A stretch of 43,695 nt of DNA from a virus: positions 1 to 43,695 of the IMG/VR virus record IMGVR_UViG_3300020186_000285; one strand, 5' to 3'. Position numbers and translations under genes: made by a program. Below, piece after piece: positions 13,339 to 21,231 of the stretch. A model generated the notes under the pieces. It was not told the origin of the DNA. It was given only the letters and a program-made list of their open reading frames with translations, and made no database searches. The stretch's first letter is position 1; each line of letters starts with the position of its first letter.

Positions 13339-14689
13339 AACACACGTCAAGCTGCAAGGCGCGATGATCACGATCTGGGAGTGCCTCGACCAAGAGATTT
13401 TGGCCGAAGGGCCAGCAGGCACGGCTAAGACACGCACCATCCTGGAGCTACTCGACTACATCGCGCGCAAGTACGCCGGGGCGCGTATCCTGATTGTACG
13501 CAAGACGCGCGCCAGCATGACCCATAGTGTGATGGCAACCTTTGAGCGCTTTGTGCAGCGCGCCGACGTGCATTTCCACACGACTGACCAGGCGTATCGC
13601 TATCAAAACAAAAGCATCATGGCCGTTGGCGGCATGGACAATCCAGCGAAGATGCTGTCATCGGAGTGGGACATCATCTATTGGAACGAGGCGACCGAAG
13701 GCACAGAGAACGAGTGGGAAATTCTGTCAACACGCTTGCGCGGCGGCGTCGTGCCTTACCAGCAGCAGATTGCCGATTGTAACCCAGACACAGCCAATCA
13801 CTGGCTCAACCAACGCGCCAGCACAGACAAGATGACGCGCATCGTCACCCGCCATGAGGACAACCCGCTGTACTGGAATGCAGACAAGGCCGAGTACACG
13901 CCAGAGGGCGAACGTTACGTCAAGGGCGTGCTTGATAAGCTGTCGGGCGTGCGGCTGCTGCGCTATCGCAAAGGTATTTGGGCGGCGCGTGAGGGGCTGG
14001 TGTATGACGGCTTTGACCGCGATGTGCATGTGATCCAGCGTCACCAATTGCCCGAATTTAAGACACGGCTGCGCGCGATTGACTTTGGCTTTAGCAACCC
14101 GTTTGTTTGCCAGTGGTGGGGACTCGACCACGACGGGCGCATGTATCTGTATCGGGAAATTTACTTTACACAGCGCACGGTCAAGGTTCACTCCGTGCAA
14201 ATCAAGGAGGTCAGCGGCGAGGAACGCTTCACCGCTACCGTGTGCGACCATGACGCCGAGGACAGGGCAACGTTGGCCGAAAACGGCATCACCAACATTG
14301 CCGCCAAGAAGTCAATACGGCAGGGCATTGACGCCGTGATTGAACGGCTCAAGACGCAAGGCGACGGCAAGCCGCGTCTGTTTGTGGTAGAGGATGCGCT
14401 CGTGGAGCTTGACCTGGCGTTACGTGATGGGGGGCTGCCATCGTCAACGCTTGAGGAGTTTGGTAGCTACGCATGGCCGGAGAGCAAGCCGGATCGCAAT
14501 GACAAAGAGGAACCCATTGACGCCTACAATCATTCGATGGACACAATGCGCTATATGGTGATGCACTTGGATTCGCATCTTCTGGGCGCGCAGATTGTCC
14601 CGCACGCCGCCAAGCTGTTTGGCAGCCGTGAACGCGAACGACAGACGCGCGGCAACGACCGCAGGGGGGTATATGGCAGTCGCACATAG
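13328..14689 (+). CDS. terminase large subunit
   Basis: A 453-residue protein. The ATPase part has Walker A GPAGTAKT (residues 28-35), adjacent RTILELLDYIARK, and Walker B IIYWNEAT near 115-122. The nuclease part starts at LRAIDFGFSNPF, with a second acidic site at VCDHDAEDR and a third near IDAYNHSMDTMRY. It powers DNA translocation into the prohead and cuts the concatemer. Length fits the family. It overlaps both the small subunit and the portal gene, as expected for a packaging operon. Confidence 0.9.
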   Translation: MSVETHVKLQGAMITIWECLDQEILAEGPAGTAKTRTILELLDYIARKYAGARILIVRKTRASMTHSVMATFERFVQRADVHFHTTDQAYRYQNKSIMAVGGMDNPAKMLSSEWDIIYWNEATEGTENEWEILSTRLRGGVVPYQQQIADCNPDTANHWLNQRASTDKMTRIVTRHEDNPLYWNADKAEYTPEGERYVKGVLDKLSGVRLLRYRKGIWAAREGLVYDGFDRDVHVIQRHQLPEFKTRLRAIDFGFSNPFVCQWWGLDHDGRMYLYREIYFTQRTVKVHSVQIKEVSGEERFTATVCDHDAEDRATLAENGITNIAAKKSIRQGIDAVIERLKTQGDGKPRLFVVEDALVELDLALRDGGLPSSTLEEFGSYAWPESKPDRNDKEEPIDAYNHSMDTMRYMVMHLDSHLLGAQIVPHAAKLFGSRERERQTRGNDRRGVYGSRT

Positions 14690-16247
14690 ACGACGACGCA
14701 CACCAGTACGGCGCACAGCGCACAAGGCGCAACCGACACAGCAACCCGTTGCCGAAATCATCGGGCGCGCGACCTACGGGCTGGCGCAACCGTCCGTTTT
14801 TCGCAGTCGCGGCGCGGTGGTGAGTGTAGACCAGACGATCCCCGATTATGCGTTCTACGACCTGTTGCGGCGCGGCAAGCAGCCTGGATACAAACTGGGC
14901 GCGCTCTTTGCCAAGCGTATTGAACACATATTCGCTATGTGGGTGTTAGGGCGCGGCGTGACCGTTGCGCTGACCGAATCCGGCGAGGCCGACAACGAGG
15001 ATGACCCGCGCAACTACACCGACGCAGAACTGGCAGACTTCATCAACGCCAACCATAGCACGCTCATGGAAGTGAAAGAGGATGCGCTGGGGCTGGGCGA
15101 CCAATACATCTTCGTCAACGCCGATGGCAGTCTGTCTGTGCCCAGCCCCGACACCGTGGAAGAAACACGCGACCCGCTGGACTATCGCACGGTAACGAGC
15201 GTCAAAATTACAACCAAGTATCCTGAAATAACGATAGAGGACTTGTACACCGCCGTTGACCGTGTGACGACCTGGAAGAAGGGTAACGAGGTTATCCGCA
15301 CCAAGACCTACGCAAACCTCATCGGGCGCATATCCTATGTGCATATCACGCACGGCATGTCGGGCAATGAGACGCACGGGCATAGCATCCATGAGGATTT
15401 GCTTAAATTGTACGACCAGTACGATGACGTGATCCACAAGCAGCTAGACGGGGCCAAGCTGCTCGGCAATCCCATCTTGGCCTTTACGGGGCTTGAGGAT
15501 TTACGCGCCGTCATCGACGCTAACAAGCCGCAGACGCCGGAGACGTACACCGACCAGGGCGGCAACGAGATCACGCGTCCCATGCTCAACGTAGACACCA
15601 ACAGTATCATGCTGATTGGCAAAGGCGGCGATGGCAAATTTATCAGCCCGCCCGTTGGCTTCACGGCTGACACGCAACAGGCGCTCAAGACGCTATTCCT
15701 GCTGCTGCTTGACCGCACGGGCATCCCCGAATTCATTTGGGGCAACGAATTGAGCAGCGCACGCGCCAGCGCCGATGTGCAGTTGACGCAATGGGCGCAT
15801 GACATTGAGGGTATGCAAAAAGCTGACGAACGTTGGCTGCTTGACCTATGCTTGATTTGGCTGGCGTGGCGTGCGCTGATTGACCCGCTGATTGTGCTAG
15901 ACGCACTCGCAACCGACTGGCCGCCGGTACTGGATGAAAACCAGGAGTTGAAGCTGAAAGCAATTGAGACGGCACGCGCCAACAACTTGCTCACAGACAA
16001 GACGACGTTGGAACTCTTGCAACTGGTAGACGATGCGGGCGAGGAAGTGGAGAAGGCGCAAGGCCAAGCCCAGGCCCGTGCGGCTGACGAAATGGCACGC
16101 ATGGAAGCGCAGGCCAAGATCGCCGCTGCCAATGCGCCGCGACAGGGTGCGGTGGGCGAAATGGCGGGGTATAATGGTACGGAAGCCGCTGCGATTGTGC
16201 AAGGCGCTATACGTCAGTTAGCCGGAGGTGATTACTCTCCCCGATGA
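14673..16247 (+). CDS. portal protein
   Basis: A 524-residue protein; ATG preceded by GGGGGG and overlapping terL by 17 bp. Core features are DQTIPDYAFYDLLRRGKQPG, KRIEHIFAMWVLGRGV, the clip region GDQYIFVNADGSLSVPSP and the C-terminal helix LLLLDRTGIPEFIWGNELSS. A glutamine/alanine-rich tail (EEVEKAQGQAQARAADEMAR) ends the protein. The last residues GDYSPR and the stop codon come from an inserted 38-bp palindrome (16228-16265), so the native C-terminus was changed. It forms the dodecameric channel for DNA entry and exit. Confidence 0.85.
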   Translation: MAVAHRRRRTPVRRTAHKAQPTQQPVAEIIGRATYGLAQPSVFRSRGAVVSVDQTIPDYAFYDLLRRGKQPGYKLGALFAKRIEHIFAMWVLGRGVTVALTESGEADNEDDPRNYTDAELADFINANHSTLMEVKEDALGLGDQYIFVNADGSLSVPSPDTVEETRDPLDYRTVTSVKITTKYPEITIEDLYTAVDRVTTWKKGNEVIRTKTYANLIGRISYVHITHGMSGNETHGHSIHEDLLKLYDQYDDVIHKQLDGAKLLGNPILAFTGLEDLRAVIDANKPQTPETYTDQGGNEITRPMLNVDTNSIMLIGKGGDGKFISPPVGFTADTQQALKTLFLLLLDRTGIPEFIWGNELSSARASADVQLTQWAHDIEGMQKADERWLLDLCLIWLAWRALIDPLIVLDALATDWPPVLDENQELKLKAIETARANNLLTDKTTLELLQLVDDAGEEVEKAQGQAQARAADEMARMEAQAKIAAANAPRQGAVGEMAGYNGTEAAAIVQGAIRQLAGGDYSPR

Positions 16248-16325
16248 ATCGGGGAGAGTAATCACACAGACGCATATTTGTATAGACGTTGTGCGGCTTA
16301 TACCTCCCCTTTGAAAAGGGGAGTA
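16228..16325. mobile_element. IS200/IS605-like double-hairpin element
   Basis: A perfect 18-bp inverted repeat with a two-base loop spans 16228-16265 (arm GTGATTACTCTCCCCGAT). A second hairpin, CTCCCC-TTTGAAAA-GGGGAG, follows about 40 bases later (16304-16323). It contains no ORF and neither hairpin is followed by a U-tract, so these are not ordinary terminators. The first hairpin is preceded by TTAC inside its arm, the tetranucleotide ISHp608 is known to target. It provides the portal stop codon (16245-16247). The same 38 bp occur reversed at 37342-37379. Probably a non-autonomous relic. Confidence 0.55.
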
Positions 16326-16363
16326 CTACGCCGCTTTTTATAGGCAGAAAGCATTAGAGAACA

Positions 16364-16633
16364 ATGCCAACTGACCATAGCAAATGGGCCAATCGCCAAG
16401 TAGCCGCTGCCATTGCCATCGGCATCAACCCATTGGATGCAGCCAACGCCGTCAACGCCTTTTTGGTCGTGCTGCCACCAGGAGCCGATCCAGACACGTA
16501 CATTGTACCAGTCTACGCGTTGGAGCAAGGCGCGCCGTCCGACCCTCTCGCCGATTTACGCGCGTCCTGGTACGGGGACGAGGGCATTGCGCCCCGCTAC
16601 AAAAGACTGTTGGATGCAAAGGGCGTTGAATAA
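16364..16633 (+). CDS. small head-region protein, unknown function
   Basis: An 89-residue protein, MPTDHSKWANRQVAAAIAIG, with an alanine-rich helix and a proline-containing middle (VVLPPGADPDTYIVP), ending LRASWYGDEGIAPRYKRLLD. Located between portal and the MuF-like gene and coupled to the latter (TAATGG). Likely a head-assembly accessory, by position only. Confidence 0.55.
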   Translation: MPTDHSKWANRQVAAAIAIGINPLDAANAVNAFLVVLPPGADPDTYIVPVYALEQGAPSDPLADLRASWYGDEGIAPRYKRLLDAKGVE

Positions 16634-17310
16634 TGGCAGACGTTCTCCCTGGCTTTACCTTCTCGCGCAGCGCCAGCCGCTACCGCGACACGTCCAACGG
16701 CCGTTTCGTTGCTAAGCAGCGCATCACCGGTTTGTTGGAGTACCGCGTGGATAGCGCAACCGAGCGCATCGGCAACATCATTCAGGGCGTAGCCGCTAAA
16801 GAGATTGCGCCAGGCGCGGCGCAAATGATGATGCGCGACGAGTTGCGGCGGCTGTCTCTTTCTAACGCCGCGCTGGGCAAGGGCGGCATCGAGCAATTAA
16901 ACGCACGCGACTATGGCCGCGTGGGTCAACAACTGCGCGACAGCTACGCCCGTATGAGCAATTTATTGCGTGACGTAGAATCTGGAAAAGTGTCATTGCC
17001 GCAGGCTTTGAGTCGTGTCGAGGGCTACGCGCTGGACGCACGTAGACAATTCTTCGCGGCGCAACGGGACGCCATGAGCGCGTCGGGGCGACAATTTGAG
17101 GAGCATAGATTCTTACACGCGCGCGAAAGCTGTGTTGATTGCATCGGCTATGCACAGATGGGGTGGGTAGCGGCTGGCACATTGCCACTGCCAGGGGAAC
17201 GGTCGCGCTGCAATAGCTATTGCCGCTGTACAGTGGAGACGCGCGAAGTAACGCCGGAGATGCAGCAGGAACGCAGTAGAACGCAATTAGAAAGGATGAT
17301 GGCACGATGA
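16633..17310 (+). CDS. MuF-like minor head protein
   Basis: A 225-residue protein. The N-terminal motif GFTFSRSASRYRDTSNGRFV recurs at the end of the tail protein 24650-25096. A long helical part follows. The C-terminal region (RESCVDCIGYAQMGWVAAGT, then RCNSYCRCTVETREV) is the cysteine-containing signature of phage Mu protein F-like head morphogenesis proteins. These are minor capsid proteins, sometimes injected with DNA. Position directly after portal agrees. Confidence 0.75.
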   Translation: MADVLPGFTFSRSASRYRDTSNGRFVAKQRITGLLEYRVDSATERIGNIIQGVAAKEIAPGAAQMMMRDELRRLSLSNAALGKGGIEQLNARDYGRVGQQLRDSYARMSNLLRDVESGKVSLPQALSRVEGYALDARRQFFAAQRDAMSASGRQFEEHRFLHARESCVDCIGYAQMGWVAAGTLPLPGERSRCNSYCRCTVETREVTPEMQQERSRTQLERMMAR

Positions 17311-17510
17311 ACGAAGGAATGTATATCGGCATCCGCAACTATCTTGAGGAAATCGCCAGCCAAAACAAACAGATACTAGCGGAACAAAAGCGCACCAATG
17401 AGCTATTGGCAGCACAGGCAAAGCCAGTAGCCAAGCCCGACGCGTTTATAGCGGCGGTGACGCAGGACGTGTGGAGTAAACCCAAGCCAGCGGGTAAGAA
17501 GGGCAAATGA
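17307..17510 (+). CDS. small helical protein, unknown function
   Basis: A 67-residue protein, MNEGMYIGIRNYLEEIASQN, a single charged helix (KQILAEQKRTNELLAAQAKP) and a lysine-rich tail ending KPAGKKGK. ATGA overlaps on both sides. Could be a small scaffold or structural peptide; no family recognised. Confidence 0.55.
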   Translation: MNEGMYIGIRNYLEEIASQNKQILAEQKRTNELLAAQAKPVAKPDAFIAAVTQDVWSKPKPAGKKGK

Positions 17511-18214
17511 CCCAACCGCGCGTGGTTATGTGTAGCATGTGGATGAACGACGCGCATCGCCAGTTGGCTGAACGCGCCGCGCATCTACTTGCAAAGGCCG
17601 AAAGCTACCCCAACCTGCGCTGGGTGTGGATTGTGGGTGATTCCACAGACGGCACGGCGCAAGCGTTGCGCGACCTGTCCGTTGGCTATCCTGTGACGGT
17701 GGTAGACATCGGCAGCACAGGCATTGTGGGCGACGATATGGTTAGCCGCTTGCGCCGCTTGAGCGTGACGGCCAACCATTACCTTCGCTATGCGGACGGC
17801 GCAGATTACATACTGATGTATGAGAGTGACATAACATCGCCCGCCAACTTGGTGAACTTGCTTGTGGCAAAAGCCGAGCGCGGCGTATGCCCTGTGGCAG
17901 CGTGGCCTGTCATCAACCTGACAGGCACGCCGCAATTTTATGATGTTTGGGCCTATCGCAAAGATGGCGTGCTTTTCACGGCCAATGCGCCCTATCACTC
18001 CTGCTACAAGCCTGACAAGCCGTTTGTGGTGGATAGTTTCGGCACTTGTTTCATGTTTCACGCCGAGGATGCGCCATTTGTCCACATGGACAAACGCGCT
18101 GTGCTTGACCTGTGCCAGCACTTGCGCGAGCAGGGACGCACGCTATGGGTTGACCCGTCGATTGTCGTTGAGCAGCCCATCGCGCTATGGGAGGCGAGGA
18201 TACTGCATGGTTGA
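17507..18214 (+). CDS. glycosyltransferase-like protein, GT-A fold
   Basis: A 235-residue protein. The N-terminal RVVMCSMWMNDAHRQLAERA, followed by WVWIVGDSTDGTAQALRDL and an acidic ILMYESDITSP, matches the Rossmann-like GT-A layout. ESD would be the DxD-type metal/nucleotide-sugar site. The middle has a variable acceptor part (CPVAAWPVINLTG). It lies inside the head operon with an acyltransferase next and a second glycosyltransferase after the major capsid gene. Probable role: glycosylating virion or host surface polymer. Donor and acceptor are unknown. Confidence 0.65.
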   Translation: MTQPRVVMCSMWMNDAHRQLAERAAHLLAKAESYPNLRWVWIVGDSTDGTAQALRDLSVGYPVTVVDIGSTGIVGDDMVSRLRRLSVTANHYLRYADGADYILMYESDITSPANLVNLLVAKAERGVCPVAAWPVINLTGTPQFYDVWAYRKDGVLFTANAPYHSCYKPDKPFVVDSFGTCFMFHAEDAPFVHMDKRAVLDLCQHLREQGRTLWVDPSIVVEQPIALWEARILHG

Positions 18215-18713
18215 CGAACACACTTACCTGCACCAGCCCGAACGCATTACCATAGCCGCCACCGCGCGCATTGATTGGAACGTTCGCATCAACGGCGGTG
18301 ACGGCTGCGTGATTGGCGAACACGTCCACATTGCCAGCGGCAGCGTCATCAACGCGGGCAATGGTGATGTGGAGATAGGCGACCATAGCACTTGCAGCAA
18401 CACCGTTATCATTTGCGGCGGGATGCCTGACATTGGTTACTTGCACATTTCGGCGGCTGACCCAATCGAACACCAGCACCCCGTCCACAAGCGCACGGTT
18501 ATCGGCAAGCACGTTGTCATTTTTGCTGGGGCTGTCATTTGCCCAGGGGTGACGGTGCGCGACTATGCCGTTGTCGGCGCGGGGGCTGTGGTGACAAAGG
18601 ACGTGCCAGCCTGTGCGATTGTGGCGGGCGTGCCTGCGCGTGTGATTGGTTCGCGCATGATGCAAGAGGATGGCGCATTCAGCGTGCGCTATCATGACAA
18701 GGTGAAGGCATGA
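18207..18713 (+). CDS. hexapeptide-repeat acyltransferase
   Basis: A 168-residue protein with left-handed beta-helix repeats throughout (GCVIGEHVHIASGSVINAGN, VEIGDHSTCSNTVIICGG, then TVIGKHVVIFAGAVICPGVT). It ends with the typical VVGAGAVVTKDVPACAIVAG and VPARVIGSR. The family uses acyl-CoA to O- or N-acetylate sugars. The catalytic histidine is probably in DPIEHQHPVHK. It overlaps the glycosyltransferase by 8 bp, implying both modify the same glycan. Well supported as a family; substrate unknown. Confidence 0.8.
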   Translation: MVDEHTYLHQPERITIAATARIDWNVRINGGDGCVIGEHVHIASGSVINAGNGDVEIGDHSTCSNTVIICGGMPDIGYLHISAADPIEHQHPVHKRTVIGKHVVIFAGAVICPGVTVRDYAVVGAGAVVTKDVPACAIVAGVPARVIGSRMMQEDGAFSVRYHDKVKA

Positions 18714-18916
18714 GCGAAGAGTGTGTCGTCTACGGAGTATTGAATAGCACACAGAACTGTGGTAGAGTAGATACACAAGCGCAAAGCGGCTTTGTGCGTG
18801 TGCTTGACCCCAAGACGGGACGATTCCTATTTGAGTTTCACCCACGCCGCAATCTAGTGGCTTGGACAGACAGGGGACGGCGCATAGAGGTAGACTTAAC
18901 GCCCTACGCTAAATAA
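18710..18916 (+). CDS. small protein, unknown function
   Basis: A 68-residue protein starting MSEECVVYGVLNSTQNCGRV, with an all-beta look (VRVLDPKTGRFLFEFHPRRN) and ending IEVDLTPYAK. It is coupled by ATGA to the acyltransferase and is the last gene before a terminator. Function unknown. Confidence 0.5.
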   Translation: MSEECVVYGVLNSTQNCGRVDTQAQSGFVRVLDPKTGRFLFEFHPRRNLVAWTDRGRRIEVDLTPYAK

Positions 18917-18958
18917 GTGCAGGCGTAAGCAAACAATTGCATAATTAGGCGCACACAG

Positions 18959-19011
18959 GCGCACCGACCGGAATAGACGCAACAGGCGTACCCGGAACGG
19001 TGCGCTTTTTT
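18959..19011 (+). terminator. intrinsic terminator after the sugar-modification genes
   Basis: GCGCACCG at 18959-18966 pairs with CGGTGCGC at 18998-19005. Inner pairing is CCGG with CCGG, and TTTTTT follows at once. It closes the first part of the plus-strand head operon and faces the minus gene 19037-19240. Confidence 0.7.
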
Positions 19012-19036
19012 GTTCCGAAAATTGTTCTCAGCAGAG

Positions 19037-19240
19037 TTACGGCGCGGCGTCTATCACACGCAGCATGGCGGCGACGATGGCAGTGGACATATCAGTGTCG
19101 TAACTGTCGGTAATGTTCTCGCCAGAGGCGTCGCGAAACATCGCTTGCCATTCGTGGCGGGACGCGTGCCAGTAGATGTGCAGCGAGTACCCGTTGTTTT
19201 GCAGGAAATCCTCAAGCTCGTTGAGGGATTCGGTCAACAT
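19037..19240 (-). CDS. small antisense-oriented protein
   Basis: A 67-residue protein, MLTESLNELEDFLQNNGYSL, then HASRHEWQAMFRDASGENIT and DTDMSTAIVAAMLRVIDAA. The helix-strand-strand-helix composition looks like a real small alpha/beta protein. It is opposite to its neighbours and sits between a terminator and the next plus gene, the position of a moron. Upstream (about 19260) the minus strand has TATCATGG, also found in the 10329 operator, but no convincing -35. Function unknown. Confidence 0.5.
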   Translation of the reverse strand: MLTESLNELEDFLQNNGYSLHIYWHASRHEWQAMFRDASGENITDSYDTDMSTAIVAAMLRVIDAAP

Positions 19241-19330
19241 AGATAGGTGTCCATCTCACCATGATAGCACGAACATTTATCTCGCCACTCTCACGAGACT
19301 GTCATTCGGCTCTCACTTTGGGGCAATTAC

Positions 19331-20110
19331 ATGTCTGAACTGCGCGACGCACCGCCTGAATTTAGCGACCGCCTGCAACGGCTGATTGCGGCGTACCATC
19401 CGCATTTGGCCAAGGCGCGCATCAAAGTTGAGGTGCGCGACCGAGCGCCCAGACGAGCGGAGACGATTTCGTTTGCCGAGGTGGACACGCCCGACAACGA
19501 CGGCGAGGAAAGACAGTTCGACTTTGCGATGTGGTTCTCGCTGGAGGCCTGGGCTGGCCTGGATGAGTTGCAGCGCGACGCGTTGGCCGACCATGAGCTT
19601 TGTCATTGCGTGTGGGACGAGTTGGGCAAGCCGCTGCTTGCGCTGCATGACATCGAAGAATTTTACGGCGTGATGCTGCGCTACGGGCTGTGGTGGCCTG
19701 GGGCGAGCGAGATGCTTGACGTATTGGCGCAAATGCCAGAAGGAGTCAAAGAAATGCCCTACGGGTATGGCGGATACCAACGACCGATGCAGGGATTCAC
19801 AAGTCGCGGCGGATACCAACAGCCCGCGCCAGGATTTACAAGCCGGGGCGGATACCAGCAGCCGGGGCCTGGTTTCACGAGCCGGGGCGGGTTTCAGACG
19901 GCAGGCGGTAACGCCAGCGTCGTCTGGAGCGATCCTGACTTGCAAGAGGGTGGCGACTTCTACGTGCTGCCCATCGGCGGCGGGCGCGTGATTGAAGTGT
20001 CCCCGCAGGCGTATGAGGAGCTTAAGGCCAGCATCTTGGCTGACTTACAAGGCGCGATAGGCGCAGGCAACCAGGAGCCGCAGCCAGGCTTCACCAGTCG
20101 CGGCGGGTAG
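19331..20110 (+). CDS. metallopeptidase-like protein with GFTSRGG repeats
   Basis: A 259-residue protein. Residues ~1-140 contain a HExxH-type motif, DHELCHC (H88-E89-x2-H92). A helix follows (LLALHDIEEFYGVMLRYGLW) that may supply a third ligand, as in putative phage metallopeptidases. Residues ~142-200 are low-complexity Gly/Gln/Tyr repeats, with GFTSRGG four times including the last residues of the protein. An internal ATG at 19754 with AAGGAG eight bases before it would start a 118-residue product holding only the repeat half. That resembles nested head genes. It precedes the protease/scaffold gene, so a head-assembly role is plausible. Confidence 0.6.
   Translation: MSELRDAPPEFSDRLQRLIAAYHPHLAKARIKVEVRDRAPRRAETISFAEVDTPDNDGEERQFDFAMWFSLEAWAGLDELQRDALADHELCHCVWDELGKPLLALHDIEEFYGVMLRYGLWWPGASEMLDVLAQMPEGVKEMPYGYGGYQRPMQGFTSRGGYQQPAPGFTSRGGYQQPGPGFTSRGGFQTAGGNASVVWSDPDLQEGGDFYVLPIGGGRVIEVSPQAYEELKASILADLQGAIGAGNQEPQPGFTSRGG
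19754..20110 (+). CDS. nested repeat protein from internal start
   Basis: In-frame with the gene starting at 19331. ATG at 19754 is preceded by AAGGAGTC at a normal distance, giving MPYGYGGYQRPMQGFTSRGG and 118 residues. The product would lack the metallopeptidase domain and consist of GFTSRGG repeats plus a folded segment (DFYVLPIGGGRVIEVSPQAY). Alternative is that only the full-length protein is made. Confidence 0.4.
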   Translation: MPYGYGGYQRPMQGFTSRGGYQQPAPGFTSRGGYQQPGPGFTSRGGFQTAGGNASVVWSDPDLQEGGDFYVLPIGGGRVIEVSPQAYEELKASILADLQGAIGAGNQEPQPGFTSRGG

Positions 20111-20122
20111 GAGGAGGTAGCT

Positions 20123-21220
20123 ATGACAGAAGAAATTATCAGAGAGTACACCGTGGGCCGGTTCCGAGGGGACTTTCCCGACGTGGATATAGCGCCGGGT
20201 GTCGATATGGAGGCGCTCAAGGAGCTTGACGCCGCACCATTTTTTGCCACCTTGCCGATTGTGCCGGAAGTGGGAGCCATTTCCGAGAACGGCTTGCTGT
20301 ATGACGAGGAGCTTGTCAGCAGCATTGAGAAGCAAATCAATGAGAACAAGCCGGGGGGCATCTTCGGCCATCTCAAAGACGAGGAGCGCAACACGTCATA
20401 CCCGCTGCCTTCGGGCATGTGGGTGGGCGCAAAACGCATCGCCAATACGCTATGGGGAAAGGTTTATTGCCCTCCAGGTGCGGGGCGTGAGCATATTCGC
20501 ACGCTCAAGGCGCTCGGCGGGGAAATCGCCACTAGCATTTACGGCAAAGGCAAGTTTGAAAAGGTGCGAGATGGTGTCAGACGCCTAACCAATTTCAAGC
20601 TGGAAAGCCTGGATTTTGCGCCACCCACACGCGCGGCGTTGGGCTATGGCGCGATTCCCTACGTGACAAGTGAAATGAATATGGAGACAACAATGGCAGA
20701 CAAACAAGCAGTAATCCAAGAACTACGCGACGCCACCGTACCACCTCAACGCGGGTGGACACCCAGCGACACGGCGACCGTAAGCGAAATGACATCGCAA
20801 CTGGCCGCACGCGATGACCGCATCACCGTCTTGGAAACGACCGTTCAGGAGTTCCAGCGGCGCGAGTTTGAGCGCGCTGTGGACGAAAAGGTCGCAGAGA
20901 TGACGGACTGGCCTGTAGGCGAGACAGCCCCCGACGCCAACGGCAAAACGGGCAAAGACAAGCTGGCGGCGTTGCGCGCCATGTTCCGTCGCGCCATCCT
21001 CGAAAAGATGGCGGACGACCACACGGTCGAGGGCATCGCCGAGATCACAGCCGAGGCTTGGGAGGGGATTCGCCCCATCGCCGAGATTGTGCGCGATGCG
21101 TTGGCAGGGCCAGCGGCGGTAGTGAATGGCAGGGTGCAAGCCACTGGCGCAGTTAAGTCGCTTGTGGACACACCAGAGGCGCGTAACGCAGCAATGGCCA
21201 GCATGGGCATTAACATCTAG
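20123..21220 (+). CDS. prohead protease with scaffolding C-terminus
   Basis: A 365-residue protein; SD AGGAGG precedes the ATG. The N-terminal ~180 residues form a domain with PGGIFGHLKDEERNTSYPLP, LWGKVYCPPG and KALGGEIATSIYGKGKFEKV. The spaced histidine and serines fit phage prohead serine proteases, though catalytic residues cannot be fixed by eye. From ~185 the sequence is charged and helical (LAARDDRITVLETTVQEFQR), typical of scaffold. A strong internal start at 20693 would make the scaffold alone. It lies just before the decoration and major capsid genes. Confidence 0.7.
   Translation: MTEEIIREYTVGRFRGDFPDVDIAPGVDMEALKELDAAPFFATLPIVPEVGAISENGLLYDEELVSSIEKQINENKPGGIFGHLKDEERNTSYPLPSGMWVGAKRIANTLWGKVYCPPGAGREHIRTLKALGGEIATSIYGKGKFEKVRDGVRRLTNFKLESLDFAPPTRAALGYGAIPYVTSEMNMETTMADKQAVIQELRDATVPPQRGWTPSDTATVSEMTSQLAARDDRITVLETTVQEFQRREFERAVDEKVAEMTDWPVGETAPDANGKTGKDKLAALRAMFRRAILEKMADDHTVEGIAEITAEAWEGIRPIAEIVRDALAGPAAVVNGRVQATGAVKSLVDTPEARNAAMASMGINI
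20693..21220 (+). CDS. nested scaffolding protein, internal start
   Basis: In-frame with 20123-21220. ATG at 20693 (MADKQAVIQELRDATVPPQR) has GGAG six bases before it, with weaker ATGs at 20675 and 20681. The 175-residue product would be a free scaffold, as lambda Nu3 is nested in gene C. Inference from the SD spacing and the domain boundary. Confidence 0.5.
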   Translation: MADKQAVIQELRDATVPPQRGWTPSDTATVSEMTSQLAARDDRITVLETTVQEFQRREFERAVDEKVAEMTDWPVGETAPDANGKTGKDKLAALRAMFRRAILEKMADDHTVEGIAEITAEAWEGIRPIAEIVRDALAGPAAVVNGRVQATGAVKSLVDTPEARNAAMASMGINI

Positions 21221-21231
21221 GGAGAATAGAC

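Noticed and set aside
16228-16265. Intrinsic terminator after the portal gene
   Set aside because: The stem is perfect but no U-tract follows, it overlaps the coding end, and the same 38 bp are found inside a coding relic elsewhere.
18051-18845. 264-codon minus frame across the acyltransferase
   Set aside because: Histidine/alanine-rich shadow of the hexapeptide-repeat gene on the plus strand.
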